Assembly (NCBI GenBank): GCA_964450715.1
Contig: CAYVFC010000077.1
Location: forward strand, 1 to 39,517
Source of the DNA: CAYVFC01 sp964450715
GTDB taxonomy: Bacteria > Myxococcota_A > Polyangia > Polyangiales > JAFGIB01
Length of the DNA: 39,517 nt
Direction: 5' to 3'
The notes under the pieces were generated by a model. It did no database searches. It worked only from the letters and a program-made list of their open reading frames with translations, and was not told the origin of the DNA. A program made the translations under genes and the position numbers. This document shows, piece by piece, positions 16,744-24,420 of the stretch. The first letter of the stretch is position 1, and each line of letters begins with the position of its first letter.

Positions 16744-16776
16744 TTTGCGCATAAATCTCACATCTAATTGCGCAAA
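16744..16776. promoter_or_regulatory. TTTGCGCA/TGCGCAAA inverted repeat, candidate operator
   Basis: A perfect 8-bp inverted repeat (16744-16751 and 16769-16776; 17-bp centre) lies just upstream of the -35 of the minus-strand promoter. A third TGCGCAA occurs at 16677-16683, on the transcribed side of the promoter. This looks like binding sites for a dimeric regulator. Confidence 0.5.
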
Positions 16777-17142
16777 AAACAGCGCCTCTACGCCTACATT
16801 TACCTACATAAAGGGGTAGAAAAAATCTGTCCACATACAATCCTCGTGGTGGTGCGCGAGTAGATCGCGACCGGGCGCCTCGGTCGGGGTGCGGAGGCCT
16901 TTCGGCACGACGAGGCACGGGCTACTCTGCTGCCCGCTAGCCATCGTCGGGCGACACCCCTGGGAAAGAACGGCCCGGAAAGCGTCCCTTTCGGCTCCTT
17001 GGAGCGCTCCCGGCTGGGCGCGCGCGTAAAGGGCCGCCTGCCCGCCGCGCCGGCACTTCCGTGCCCCCGCGGAGGCTCGATCCACCCTAAATCGGCGGGA
17101 TCCGCGTGCTTTTCCCTTTCGGATCGGGCAAACTCGTCGTCG

Positions 17143-17172
17143 TTGACAATGACTCGGCCGCTGCGGTAGCTT
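17143..17172 (+). promoter_or_regulatory. Candidate promoter for the plus-strand motor operon
   Basis: A perfect TTGACA (17143-17148) is followed after 18 nt by TAGCTT (17167-17172), a weak -10. It sits about 100 bp before the exbB ATG at 17269, and TTGACA is rare in this DNA. An alternative -10 (TATCCT near 17192) is possible. Confidence 0.4.
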
Positions 17173-17268
17173 CGACCTTTCTCGTACTAACTATCCTCGC
17201 CTACTTGCGTGGCGATACCGGGTGAAGGCGCACCTTTGATTTAAGGCCTACGAAAGGAGCCTTGGGAA

Positions 17269-17892
17269 ATGGAACATGTAGGGGAATTCATGAGAGACGG
17301 CGCTCCGTTCTCTTATATCAATGCCTGCATATTGATGTTCGTGATCGCCATTATCGCGGATCGCTTTGTACACATCCTTTCCAAGTACCGGGTCAACAGC
17401 GAGGAGTTCATGGCGCAGATCCGCAAGCTGGTGCAGGCGGGGAACGTCGACCGCGCCATCAAGCTCTGCGAGGCCGAGCCGCTGCCCCTGCTGCAGGTGG
17501 TCCGCGCGGGCCTGACCCAGGTGAACCGCGGTGAGGACGCGGTCATCGCGCAGATGGAAGAGCGCATGTCCGAAGTCATCCCGGCGCTCGAGAAGCGCAT
17601 CGGCTCCCTCTGGTCGCTGGCCAACATAGCCACCCTGGTCGGCCTGCTGGGAACGGTCTCCGGTCTGATCAAGGCCTTCGCGGCGGTGGCCTACGCCGAC
17701 CCGGGCCAGAAGGCCGCGCTGCTGGCGCGAGGCATTTCCGAGGCCATGTACAACACGGCGCTCGGCCTCGGCATCGCGGTGCTCTGCATGATCTTCCACC
17801 TGTTCCTGCACAGCTGGGCCAAGAAGGTGAAGCTGGACATGGAGCGCTCCACCATGAAGCTGGAGAACCTGATCACGCTCAAGCGCGAGTAA
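17269..17892 (+). CDS. MotA/TolQ/ExbB-family proton channel subunit (second copy)
   Basis: 207 aa. It has the same plan as the minus-strand copy: an N-terminal span (INACILMFVIAIIADRFVHIL), a cytoplasmic loop with AGNVDRAIKLCEAEPLPLLQVV, then the core spans GLLGTVSGLIKAFAAVAYAD and EAMYNTALGLGIAVLCMIFHL. The channel Thr residues are kept. The shared GNVDRAIKLC / GDVGRAIKLC and GLLGTV(T/S)GLI.AFAAVA segments point to duplication of a whole motor cassette. AAAGGAG lies upstream of the ATG. It is followed by two exbD genes at 58 and 19 bp, so it is an operon. Confidence 0.93.
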   Translation: MEHVGEFMRDGAPFSYINACILMFVIAIIADRFVHILSKYRVNSEEFMAQIRKLVQAGNVDRAIKLCEAEPLPLLQVVRAGLTQVNRGEDAVIAQMEERMSEVIPALEKRIGSLWSLANIATLVGLLGTVSGLIKAFAAVAYADPGQKAALLARGISEAMYNTALGLGIAVLCMIFHLFLHSWAKKVKLDMERSTMKLENLITLKRE

Positions 17893-17950
17893 GGGCGGGC
17901 TCCGCGGGCAACTCGGTCGGGAACTATTTCTTTGGAGGCGCAAGAGGGCG

Positions 17951-18526
17951 ATGGCCGTCCACATCACGTCGACTCAGCGTAAGTACATACGCAAGCGGAC
18001 CAAGGTGGTGGAGCTCGATCCCTCGGAGATGGTGGGAGAGCTGAACATCGTCCCCTACCTCGACATCGTCATCAACCTGATCATGTTCCTGCTGGCCACT
18101 ACCGAGGCCGTATTGCTCATCGCCCAGATCGAGACCGATCTGCCCAAGATCGCCAGGGGCGGAAGAAGGAGCGACCAGGAACAGGAAGTGACCACGCCGC
18201 TCAACCTGAACGTGACGGTAACCGAGAAGGGCGTGATGATGAGCGGATCGGGCGGCAAGCTGGCACCGGGCTGCCAGGATATCGAGGCGGGCGGCCAGGT
18301 CACGGTGCCCAAGAAGGGGGCGGAGTACGACTGGGACGCGCTCACGGAGTGCGCCTTCAGGGTCAAGCAGAAGTTCGACACCGAGGATACGGTAACGGTG
18401 AGCGCCGACCCGCAGGTACAGTTCGAGCATGTGGTCACCGCCATGGACGCCGTGCGGGCCAAGGGCGAGGGGAAGAGCGTCAAGGAGCTCTTCCCCCAGG
18501 TGCTGATCTCGGTGGGCGTCAGGTAG
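17951..18526 (+). CDS. ExbD/TolR-family motor subunit
   Basis: 191 aa. The basic N-terminus (RKYIRKRTKVVELD) leads into ELNIVPYLDIVINLIMFLLAT, with the conserved Asp near the start of the span. The periplasmic domain ends with the ExbD pattern VTVSADPQVQFEHVVTAMDA. Two Cys residues in the periplasmic part (PGCQDI and TECAF) could form a disulfide; I do not see them in the other three ExbD copies. A GAGG-containing SD precedes the ATG. It probably pairs with the following ExbD in one motor complex. Confidence 0.9.
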   Translation: MAVHITSTQRKYIRKRTKVVELDPSEMVGELNIVPYLDIVINLIMFLLATTEAVLLIAQIETDLPKIARGGRRSDQEQEVTTPLNLNVTVTEKGVMMSGSGGKLAPGCQDIEAGGQVTVPKKGAEYDWDALTECAFRVKQKFDTEDTVTVSADPQVQFEHVVTAMDAVRAKGEGKSVKELFPQVLISVGVR

Positions 18527-18545
18527 TCAGCAGGCGGAGGGCGAG

Positions 18546-19142
18546 ATGGCCGAGCAAGATAACCTGACCCCAGCCACCATGGCCGACATCAAGCGGATCG
18601 TCCGGCGCAGACTTCGCAAGCGAGAAGACGACGAAGGCGAGGCCGAAGGTCTGAACATCTATCCGATGATGGACATGATGACCATCCTGCTGGTCTACCT
18701 GGTCATGCAGTTCTCCACCAGCTCAGCCGAGATCGTGCAGAGCACCGAGCTTCAGATCCCGACCTCGACCGCACAGATCGAGGCCGAGAGCACGCTGACC
18801 ATCATCATCTCCACTAGCGAGATCGTGGTGGAGGGTAAGAGCGTGCTGCCCCTCAGCAACGGAAAGGTCGACTCCAGCCAGAAGCAGGGCGGTAGCAATG
18901 GCTGGCTGATCACCTCCCTGTTTAAGAACCTGCAGCAACACCGAGACCGGCTCAAGACCATTGCCAAGATGAACCCGCAGCGCCCCTTCAAGGGCCGGGT
19001 CCGCATAGTGGCGGACAGGCGTACACCGTTCCGGACCGTGGGCGAGGTCATCTACTCCCTCGGCCAAGCCGAGTTCGGCGCTATCCGCTTCGTGGTGCTG
19101 AAGTCCGGGCAGGAGGCGACGGCGACGCCGGCCCCGACCTAA
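18546..19142 (+). CDS. ExbD/TolR-family motor subunit
   Basis: 198 aa. A charged N-terminus (IVRRRLRKREDDEGE) precedes the span GLNIYPMMDMMTILLVYLVMQ; the usual PLxD motif is PMMD, with the Asp kept. The periplasmic domain has STLTIIISTSEIVVEGKSVL and RIVADRRTPFRTVGEVIYSL, matching the ExbD/TolR fold. GGAGGG lies before the ATG. It is the last gene of the plus-strand B-D-D operon; the 79-bp gap to the convergent peptidase gene has no convincing terminator. Confidence 0.9.
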   Translation: MAEQDNLTPATMADIKRIVRRRLRKREDDEGEAEGLNIYPMMDMMTILLVYLVMQFSTSSAEIVQSTELQIPTSTAQIEAESTLTIIISTSEIVVEGKSVLPLSNGKVDSSQKQGGSNGWLITSLFKNLQQHRDRLKTIAKMNPQRPFKGRVRIVADRRTPFRTVGEVIYSLGQAEFGAIRFVVLKSGQEATATPAPT

Positions 19143-19221
19143 GCCCCGTTCATACCCAGACCCAGCTACGAACCTTTGCAGACGGTTGCCGACGCGCCGT
19201 TCGGATCCGGAGCGGAGGCGA

Positions 19222-21528
19222 TTACCGTACCGGCGACTTGAGGGTCGCTCGGCGGTAGGCGATGCGCTGCAGGAAATCGTTCGCCTCGGCCCGCAAGGCC
19301 GGATCGGGTCGACCCGCCAGAGACCGCCAGAGCTCTTCGGCCGCTTCGAGCTGATCGGCCGCGACTCGCACGGTCGCCTGCAGCCGGAGCGCCTCGAGCT
19401 GCATCTGCTCAGACGGCAGGCCCATTTCGAGCGCGCGCTGCAGCAGATCGGCGGCCGGCGCGAAGCGCTGGCGGAAGGCGAGCTGTCGCGCCTCTAGGTA
19501 GAGGGCAAGGCCGTCGGGGCGTACCGCGCGAAGCTCGCGCAGCAGGTGAACGGCATAGGCGCCGTCTGTCTGCTTCTCCCCGTCGCCCAGCAGAAATTCA
19601 CGTAGCAGGCGCTCCTGCTCGCCGCCGCTCCCGAGGGCGGCGAGCTTGACCTGCAACAACCGGACCGTGGCTGGCGGCAGCGGCTGCTCGAGCGAGGAGC
19701 GGTAGCGTTCGGCGGCCGCGTTTGGATCGCCGCTTCGCCAGGCAGCGTCGCCCAGCTCCTGTCGCGCGTCGGCCACCAGCGGCAACGGTGCGCCGGGCAG
19801 CGCGAGAAGCCGGTCCAGCTGCGCGCGGGCCGCATCCGTTCGCTCGTCGCGCGCCAGGGCGGTCACCAGCGTTGCACGGACCGCGGCGTCGGCGGCGTCG
19901 ACCGCCAGCAGCTGCTCACAGGTCTCGGCTGCCCCTCCGTACTTGGCCGCTGCCAACTCGGAGCGCAGCCGGTTGCGCAGACGGGCGGTGAGGTGGGGGC
20001 ATACCGAGGAGAGGATGCTACCGGGCGCGAAGCGTACCCGGGCCAGTCCGTGGGCGTGATCGGGCAGCGGTACGCTCTTCAGGTAGTCGAGCCACTCACG
20101 TTCCAGACGGGAAAGGTCAACCTTCAGGGCGGAGGCGATGTCGCCTCGGGCGTAGATCCTGCGGAGGGCCGCCGCACCGTACCGATCGGCCAGGTGGCGC
20201 AGAAAGGAGCCGGCTATCACGTAGGCCTGCCGCTTCGGCTGCTTGAGAAACCCCGCGCCCAACACCTGCTCGAGAGGGGGTGCCAGGTCGGTCTCGAGCA
20301 TGGCGCGAGCCCACTGGTGCGGCGTCATCCCCTCCTGCGGCTCCCAGGCCGCGGCAACTGCCGCACCCTCGATCAGAGCTGGGTTGGGCCAGAGGCCACC
20401 CGCTCGGCCCGCCAGGCGCAGGGGAGGCGGGGCGATGGCACCGGTAACGAGATGGGCGATCTCGTGCGCGAGTACGGGATGCGGCCACGGCTGCATCCTG
20501 AGATAGGTCTCGCCGAGCCACGGCTTGGCGATGTTGGTGCGAGCCGCTCCGGTCAGCCGCCCCTTCTCCTCGGCGGAGCGGAAGAAAAAGGCGGTGACGC
20601 GACCGGACCGCCGCAACCCGAACCAGCTCTGCATCTGCGCCACACGGACATCGCAGTCGGCGGACAGCAGCTCGACCTCGTAGCGCGGCGTCTCGACCGG
20701 GGCTACGACGGTGCAGCGCTCGCCCTCGACGCGCTCCCCGAGCTGTTCGGCGATGTAACCGCGGTCGGCCGCCAGGCTCAGCGCGGGTCCCCGGGCCTCG
20801 GAATAGGCGAAGAAGACGAGCGCGAGCAGGACGAGCGAGGCCCGGGCGAGCGGGTGCATTCCAGAGGGCGACGGTGTGCCGGTACCCGGTGATGGTGAGA
20901 GTAGGGCCGTTATCCCGATCAGCATTGCCACGGAAACCAGCCGCAGCGTGAGCAGCGCCTCCGGAATGCCGACCTCCTCGTCGTAGAAGCTGCCGTGGAA
21001 GAAGCCGAAGAATTGCCCGTAGGCGAAGACGGCCGGCGTGCTGTAAAGCTCGTTCACCGCCAGGACCATGCCTGATAAGGGCAGCAGAACGGCGGCGGTC
21101 GTCGCCAGCCAGCGGCGGCGTATCAGCCTGCCGGCGGTGACCCCGACCGCGGCGGCCAGAACCACTCCGAAGCCGGGGCCGAGCGCGATGAAAGCCAGGC
21201 CCTGTAGCGGGGAGCAGTTGCGCACGCGAAGCGCGTTCAGCGCCAGGATCAGGGTGGGTACGGCCAGAACCAGCAGGGCGGCCAGCGCTGCCGCCCGCAG
21301 CACGGCCACGGGATCCGTGTCGCCCGGGGCTCGACCCCGGCAGGCCAGCGCCAACCGCGCGCCTATACACGCTGTAAACGGCGGCAACACCACGCCCATG
21401 ATCAGCGCGCTCTCTACCCCGTGGACGCCCAGCAGCGGCACCGCGCCCAGCAGCAGGCCGAGCAGGGCGGCGACCGCGAGCGTTACCCGGGTGCTGGTCA
21501 GACGCAACGAGAACGCCAGAAGGGACAT
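19222..21528 (-). CDS. Polytopic membrane gluzincin (peptidase MA-like) with TPR-like C-terminus
   Basis: 768 aa. About seven hydrophobic segments lie within residues 1-245. An extracytoplasmic domain holds HEIAH (355-359) and a downstream glutamate in LIEGAAVAA (E387). This HExxH...E-G-x-A layout is typical of gluzincin-type peptidase MA proteins, so a zinc site is likely. From about 560 onward there are TPR-like repeats (CEQLLAVDAADAAVRATLVTAL, AERYRSSLEQPLPPATVRLL, DLLQRALEMGLPSEQ). I chose the ATG at 21528, 11 bp after the lon stop; the SD is weak, so coupling with the upstream Lon gene is likely. The substrate and the significance of the pairing are unknown. Confidence 0.75.
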   Translation of the reverse strand: MSLLAFSLRLTSTRVTLAVAALLGLLLGAVPLLGVHGVESALIMGVVLPPFTACIGARLALACRGRAPGDTDPVAVLRAAALAALLVLAVPTLILALNALRVRNCSPLQGLAFIALGPGFGVVLAAAVGVTAGRLIRRRWLATTAAVLLPLSGMVLAVNELYSTPAVFAYGQFFGFFHGSFYDEEVGIPEALLTLRLVSVAMLIGITALLSPSPGTGTPSPSGMHPLARASLVLLALVFFAYSEARGPALSLAADRGYIAEQLGERVEGERCTVVAPVETPRYEVELLSADCDVRVAQMQSWFGLRRSGRVTAFFFRSAEEKGRLTGAARTNIAKPWLGETYLRMQPWPHPVLAHEIAHLVTGAIAPPPLRLAGRAGGLWPNPALIEGAAVAAAWEPQEGMTPHQWARAMLETDLAPPLEQVLGAGFLKQPKRQAYVIAGSFLRHLADRYGAAALRRIYARGDIASALKVDLSRLEREWLDYLKSVPLPDHAHGLARVRFAPGSILSSVCPHLTARLRNRLRSELAAAKYGGAAETCEQLLAVDAADAAVRATLVTALARDERTDAARAQLDRLLALPGAPLPLVADARQELGDAAWRSGDPNAAAERYRSSLEQPLPPATVRLLQVKLAALGSGGEQERLLREFLLGDGEKQTDGAYAVHLLRELRAVRPDGLALYLEARQLAFRQRFAPAADLLQRALEMGLPSEQMQLEALRLQATVRVAADQLEAAEELWRSLAGRPDPALRAEANDFLQRIAYRRATLKSPVR

Positions 21529-21539
21529 GGGGTACCGCT

Positions 21540-23879
21540 TCAGGCAAACACCAGCGGCAATACTTCCTCTATGCGCGAGATCAGATGCAGCTCCAGGTCG
21601 TTCCGGATTTGTTCCGGTATCTCGTCCAGCTCGGGCTCGTTGGCCCGAGGAATGACCACGTGCTTGATGCTGGCGCGATGGGCGGCCAGGCACTTCTGCT
21701 TGAGGCCGGCTACCCGCAGCACCGATCCCCTCAGCGTGATCTCGCCGGTCACGGCCATGTCGGGCCGTACGCTGGTGTCGCGCAGCATGGAGAGAAGCGA
21801 GACGAAGATGGAGAGACCGGCCGCCGGACCGTCCTTGGGGATTCCTCCCTTGGGCAGGTGGACGTGCACGTCGATCTGGTTGAGGAAACCGCCGTCCAAC
21901 GAGAACCTTTCAGCCTTGGAGCGCAGATAGGTGAAGGCCGCATTGGCCGACTCCTTCATCACCTCGCCCATGTTGCCGGTCAGGAATACCTTGCCCTTGC
22001 CGGGCATCTGGCTGCACTCGACCAGCAATAGCTCGCCCCCTTTCGGGGTCCAGGTCAACGAGCTGGATACGCCGGGCGACAGCGAGGTCTCCGCCTTCTG
22101 CACCTCGTGCTTGGGCGAGCCCAGCACCTTCTCGATGAACGCGTCATCGGCTTCCGCGTAGACGCTCTCGCCGTTGGCCACGCGCACGGCGATCTCGCGG
22201 CACAGCGCTCCCATCATCCGTTCCAGCTGCCGGACGCCGGACTCGTCCGTGTACTCGTCTACCACCCGTCCCAGCAACTCGTCGGATACCTCGAGGTGCT
22301 CCGGGGTCAGCCCGTGCTCGGACAGCTGGCGGGGCAGCAGGAACTGCTTGGCGACCTCGACCTTCTCGTTGCGCATGTACCCCGGAAGCTCGATCACCTC
22401 CATGCGGTCGAGCAGCGAGATGGGGATCTTGTCCTGGCGGTTGGCCGTGGCCACGAAAAAGACCTGGGAGAGGTCGACCGGGACGTCCAGATAGTGATCC
22501 TCGAACGCGTGGTTCTGCTCCGGGTCCAGCGCCTCGAGCAGCGCCGCGGCCGGATCACCCTGGAAGCTCACCCCCATCTTGTCCACCTCGTCCAGGATGA
22601 ACACCGGGTTGAGCGAGCCGGCTTTCTTCAGCCCCGCGATCAACCGCCCCGGAAGCGCCCCCACGTAGGTCCTGCGGTGTCCGCGTATCTCCGCCTCGTC
22701 TTGCACGCCTCCCAGCGAGATGCGCGAGCACTTGCGCCCGGTGGCGCGGGCGATGGAACGGCCCAGCGAGCTCTTGCCCACCCCCGGCGGTCCCACGATG
22801 CAGAGGATGGGCCCCTTCTTGCTGGTGGAAAGCTTGCGCACGGCCATGAACTCGACGATGCGCTTTTTGGCCTTTTCCAGGCCATAGTGGTCCTCGTCCA
22901 GAACGCGCCGTACCTGCGCGATGTCGAGCAGATCCGAGGTCCGCGCGCTCCAGGGCACGTCGGCCAGCCAGCTCAGATACCCGAAAGAGACCTGGTACTC
23001 GGCGCTCTGCGGATTCATGCTGTTCATGCGCGACAGCTCGCGCCTGGCCACCTTTTCCACCTCCGGAGGGGGCTCGGCCTTGGCGATGCGCTCGCGTAGC
23101 AGCTCGATCTCGTCGTCCTCGTCGTCACCGTCTCCCAGCTCCCGCCGTATGGCCTTGAGCTGCTGGCGCAGCAACAGCTCGCGCTGTGAGCGCGAGATCC
23201 CCTCGCGTACGATGGTGTCGATCTCCTTCTTCACCTTGTGCACGGCCGATTGGCGACGGACCAGGTCGAGCACCGCTCGCAGCCGCTCGCGTAGATCCAG
23301 GATCTCCAGCACCGATTGTTTCTGGTCCTTGACCGCGGGCAGATGCGAGGCCACCAGGTCGGCTAGAGCGCCTGGGTCGCCGACCTTTTCCAGCACGCCC
23401 CGGAGCTCTCGCGGTATCTGCGGCACGTTTTCTCCGGCTTCCCTCGCGGCCTCGCGAAGCGTGGCGGTCAGGGCGTCGATCTCCTCGTCCCGGATCGGTC
23501 GCTCCCCGAGCCGCTCCACGCGCGCGCGGAGGAAGGGATCCTGCGAGATCGGTTTCTTGACCCTTATCCGCCCGATACCCTGCAATACCACGCTGTAGTG
23601 CCCGGAGTTGAGCTGTATGAGCTTCAGCACGCGGCTCAGGGTGCCTACCTCGTGGATGTTGGAGAAGTCGGGATTCTCGGTATCCGGGCGATGCTGGGTG
23701 AAGACGCCGATGGTCGGCCGTTCGATGTCGACGATCGATTCCACCAGGCGTACCGAGCGCTGTCTGCCGACGTTGACCGGCAACACCGACGCCGGAAAGA
23801 GAACGGCGTCGCGAAGTACCAGTATGGGCAGCGTTTCCAGTGCCTCGGGGGGGATGGACGGTGTGCTGGATTCTCTCAC
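21540..23879 (-). CDS. lon: Lon-type AAA+ protein with catalytic Ser replaced by Ala
   Basis: 779 aa from a GTG with GAGG 9 nt upstream, the usual Lon length. The N-terminal LAN domain (LPILVLRDAVLFPASVLPV) is followed by a coiled-coil region (RELLLRQQLKAIRRELG). The AAA+ module has Walker A GPPGVGKSS, Walker B FILDEVDKM and sensor-2 SGVRQLE, and the C-terminal protease domain is complete. The protease motif reads PKDGPAAG: residue 686 is Ala (codon GCG at 21822-21824), where E. coli Lon has Ser679. The partner Lys is present (K729, exactly 43 residues on, as in E. coli K722). By family knowledge this should unfold substrates but not cleave them. The surrounding sequence is otherwise well conserved. 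Confidence 0.93.
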   Translation of the reverse strand: MRESSTPSIPPEALETLPILVLRDAVLFPASVLPVNVGRQRSVRLVESIVDIERPTIGVFTQHRPDTENPDFSNIHEVGTLSRVLKLIQLNSGHYSVVLQGIGRIRVKKPISQDPFLRARVERLGERPIRDEEIDALTATLREAAREAGENVPQIPRELRGVLEKVGDPGALADLVASHLPAVKDQKQSVLEILDLRERLRAVLDLVRRQSAVHKVKKEIDTIVREGISRSQRELLLRQQLKAIRRELGDGDDEDDEIELLRERIAKAEPPPEVEKVARRELSRMNSMNPQSAEYQVSFGYLSWLADVPWSARTSDLLDIAQVRRVLDEDHYGLEKAKKRIVEFMAVRKLSTSKKGPILCIVGPPGVGKSSLGRSIARATGRKCSRISLGGVQDEAEIRGHRRTYVGALPGRLIAGLKKAGSLNPVFILDEVDKMGVSFQGDPAAALLEALDPEQNHAFEDHYLDVPVDLSQVFFVATANRQDKIPISLLDRMEVIELPGYMRNEKVEVAKQFLLPRQLSEHGLTPEHLEVSDELLGRVVDEYTDESGVRQLERMMGALCREIAVRVANGESVYAEADDAFIEKVLGSPKHEVQKAETSLSPGVSSSLTWTPKGGELLLVECSQMPGKGKVFLTGNMGEVMKESANAAFTYLRSKAERFSLDGGFLNQIDVHVHLPKGGIPKDGPAAGLSIFVSLLSMLRDTSVRPDMAVTGEITLRGSVLRVAGLKQKCLAAHRASIKHVVIPRANEPELDEIPEQIRNDLELHLISRIEEVLPLVFA

Positions 23880-24011
23880 GTGGACGGACCTCGGAGAAGC
23901 GGACGACGGTATCCTAGCCAGGACCGGGTGGACGCGCCAGCGCGCGGCCGCCTCGCCGGGGCGATGGGTGGCGAATTTCCTGGTGCGGGGCGGATTTCGG
24001 TGCCGGACGTT

Positions 24012-24040
24012 CACGGATGTTCCGTGTCGGCCGGCCGACA
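24012..24040. promoter_or_regulatory. Overlapping palindromes upstream of lon
   Basis: CACGGA-TGT-TCCGTG (24012-24026) overlaps by 2 bp a perfect 16-bp palindrome TGTCGGCCGGCCGACA (24025-24040). They lie about 135-160 bp upstream of the lon start and about 140 bp before the divergent lipoprotein. They may be operators; no CIRCE heat-shock element is visible. Confidence 0.4.
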
Positions 24041-24118
24041 TGCGGCTGCCAGCGAAAACAGAAGAAACAGCCGCGCGGCACAATTTTCACCCACCAGCCC
24101 GACGATATGGTAAAAGTT

Positions 24119-24146
24119 TTGACCCTTCGCGGCGAACATATACAGT
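24119..24146 (+). promoter_or_regulatory. Candidate promoter of the small lipoprotein gene
   Basis: TTGACC (24119-24124) is followed after 16 nt by TACAGT (24141-24146; the overlapping TATACA is at 24139). The expected start is near 24153, leaving a leader of about 25 nt that contains GGGAG before the ATG. Confidence 0.45.
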
Positions 24147-24177
24147 GGCGAAGAGGCCCGAAAACACGGGAGATATG

Positions 24178-24420
24178 ATGAAATCCGGAGCGATTCTGCT
24201 TTTATCTGCCGCTCTTTTGTTGAGCGCGGGCTGTAGCGCTGCCATCTGGGGAAACCTCGCGGTACTGTTCATCAGTATCGCGATCTTCTTCTGTACGCTC
24301 TCGCTGGGCATGCCCACCGCGCGCCAGACGCTATCCGGCGATTCGCGCGGCGGAAAACGTCAAACGACCGGGGCCGGTGACAGTAGCGAACAACGCGCAT
24401 ACGACGCCGACACTACCTAG
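24178..24420 (+). CDS. Small lipoprotein of unknown function
   Basis: 80 aa. MKSGAILLLSAALLLSAGC is a lipoprotein signal (Cys19). A second hydrophobic stretch (NLAVLFISIAIFFCTLSLG) and a hydrophilic tail follow. ATG 24178 has GGGAG 5 nt upstream; the adjacent ATG at 24175 is too close to it. A promoter-like sequence precedes it. It is divergent from lon. The TAG stop codon is also the first 3 bp of the MITE-like element that follows, so the original C-terminus may have been different. No family was recognised. Confidence 0.6.
   Translation: MKSGAILLLSAALLLSAGCSAAIWGNLAVLFISIAIFFCTLSLGMPTARQTLSGDSRGGKRQTTGAGDSSEQRAYDADTT

Larger units (their letters stand above)
16571..17268. other. Long divergent control region between the two motor clusters
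   Basis: 698 bp without a supportable gene. 16640-16850 is AT-rich and holds a minus-strand promoter, a TTTGCGCA/TGCGCAAA inverted repeat and a third TGCGCAA copy. 16850-17100 is GC-rich with many short stems (for example CGCGA/TCGCG at about 16856-16870, GAAAG/CTTTC near 16980, GGCAC/GTGCC near 17050). A TACAAT box on the plus strand at about 16838-16843 has no matching -35. 17143-17172 holds a plus-strand promoter. A short open frame across 16804-17085 shows no family resemblance and no SD. Confidence 0.6.

Noticed and set aside
16804..17085. 93-codon minus-strand frame in the motor spacer
   Set aside because: It has no SD, no recognisable domain and an unusual composition; treated as noncoding.
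13682..19142. TonB iron-uptake system
   Set aside because: No TonB box protein, TonB or receptor gene is adjacent; only motor subunits are present.
19529..21693. N-terminal extension of the membrane metalloprotease gene into lon
   Set aside because: The extension to 21693 is antisense-free but lies within the lon coding end in another frame and lacks a signal; ATG 21528 directly precedes the first membrane span.
23880..24177. CIRCE-type heat-shock element before lon
   Set aside because: No TTAGCACTC-N9-GAGTGCTAA sequence or close variant is present.
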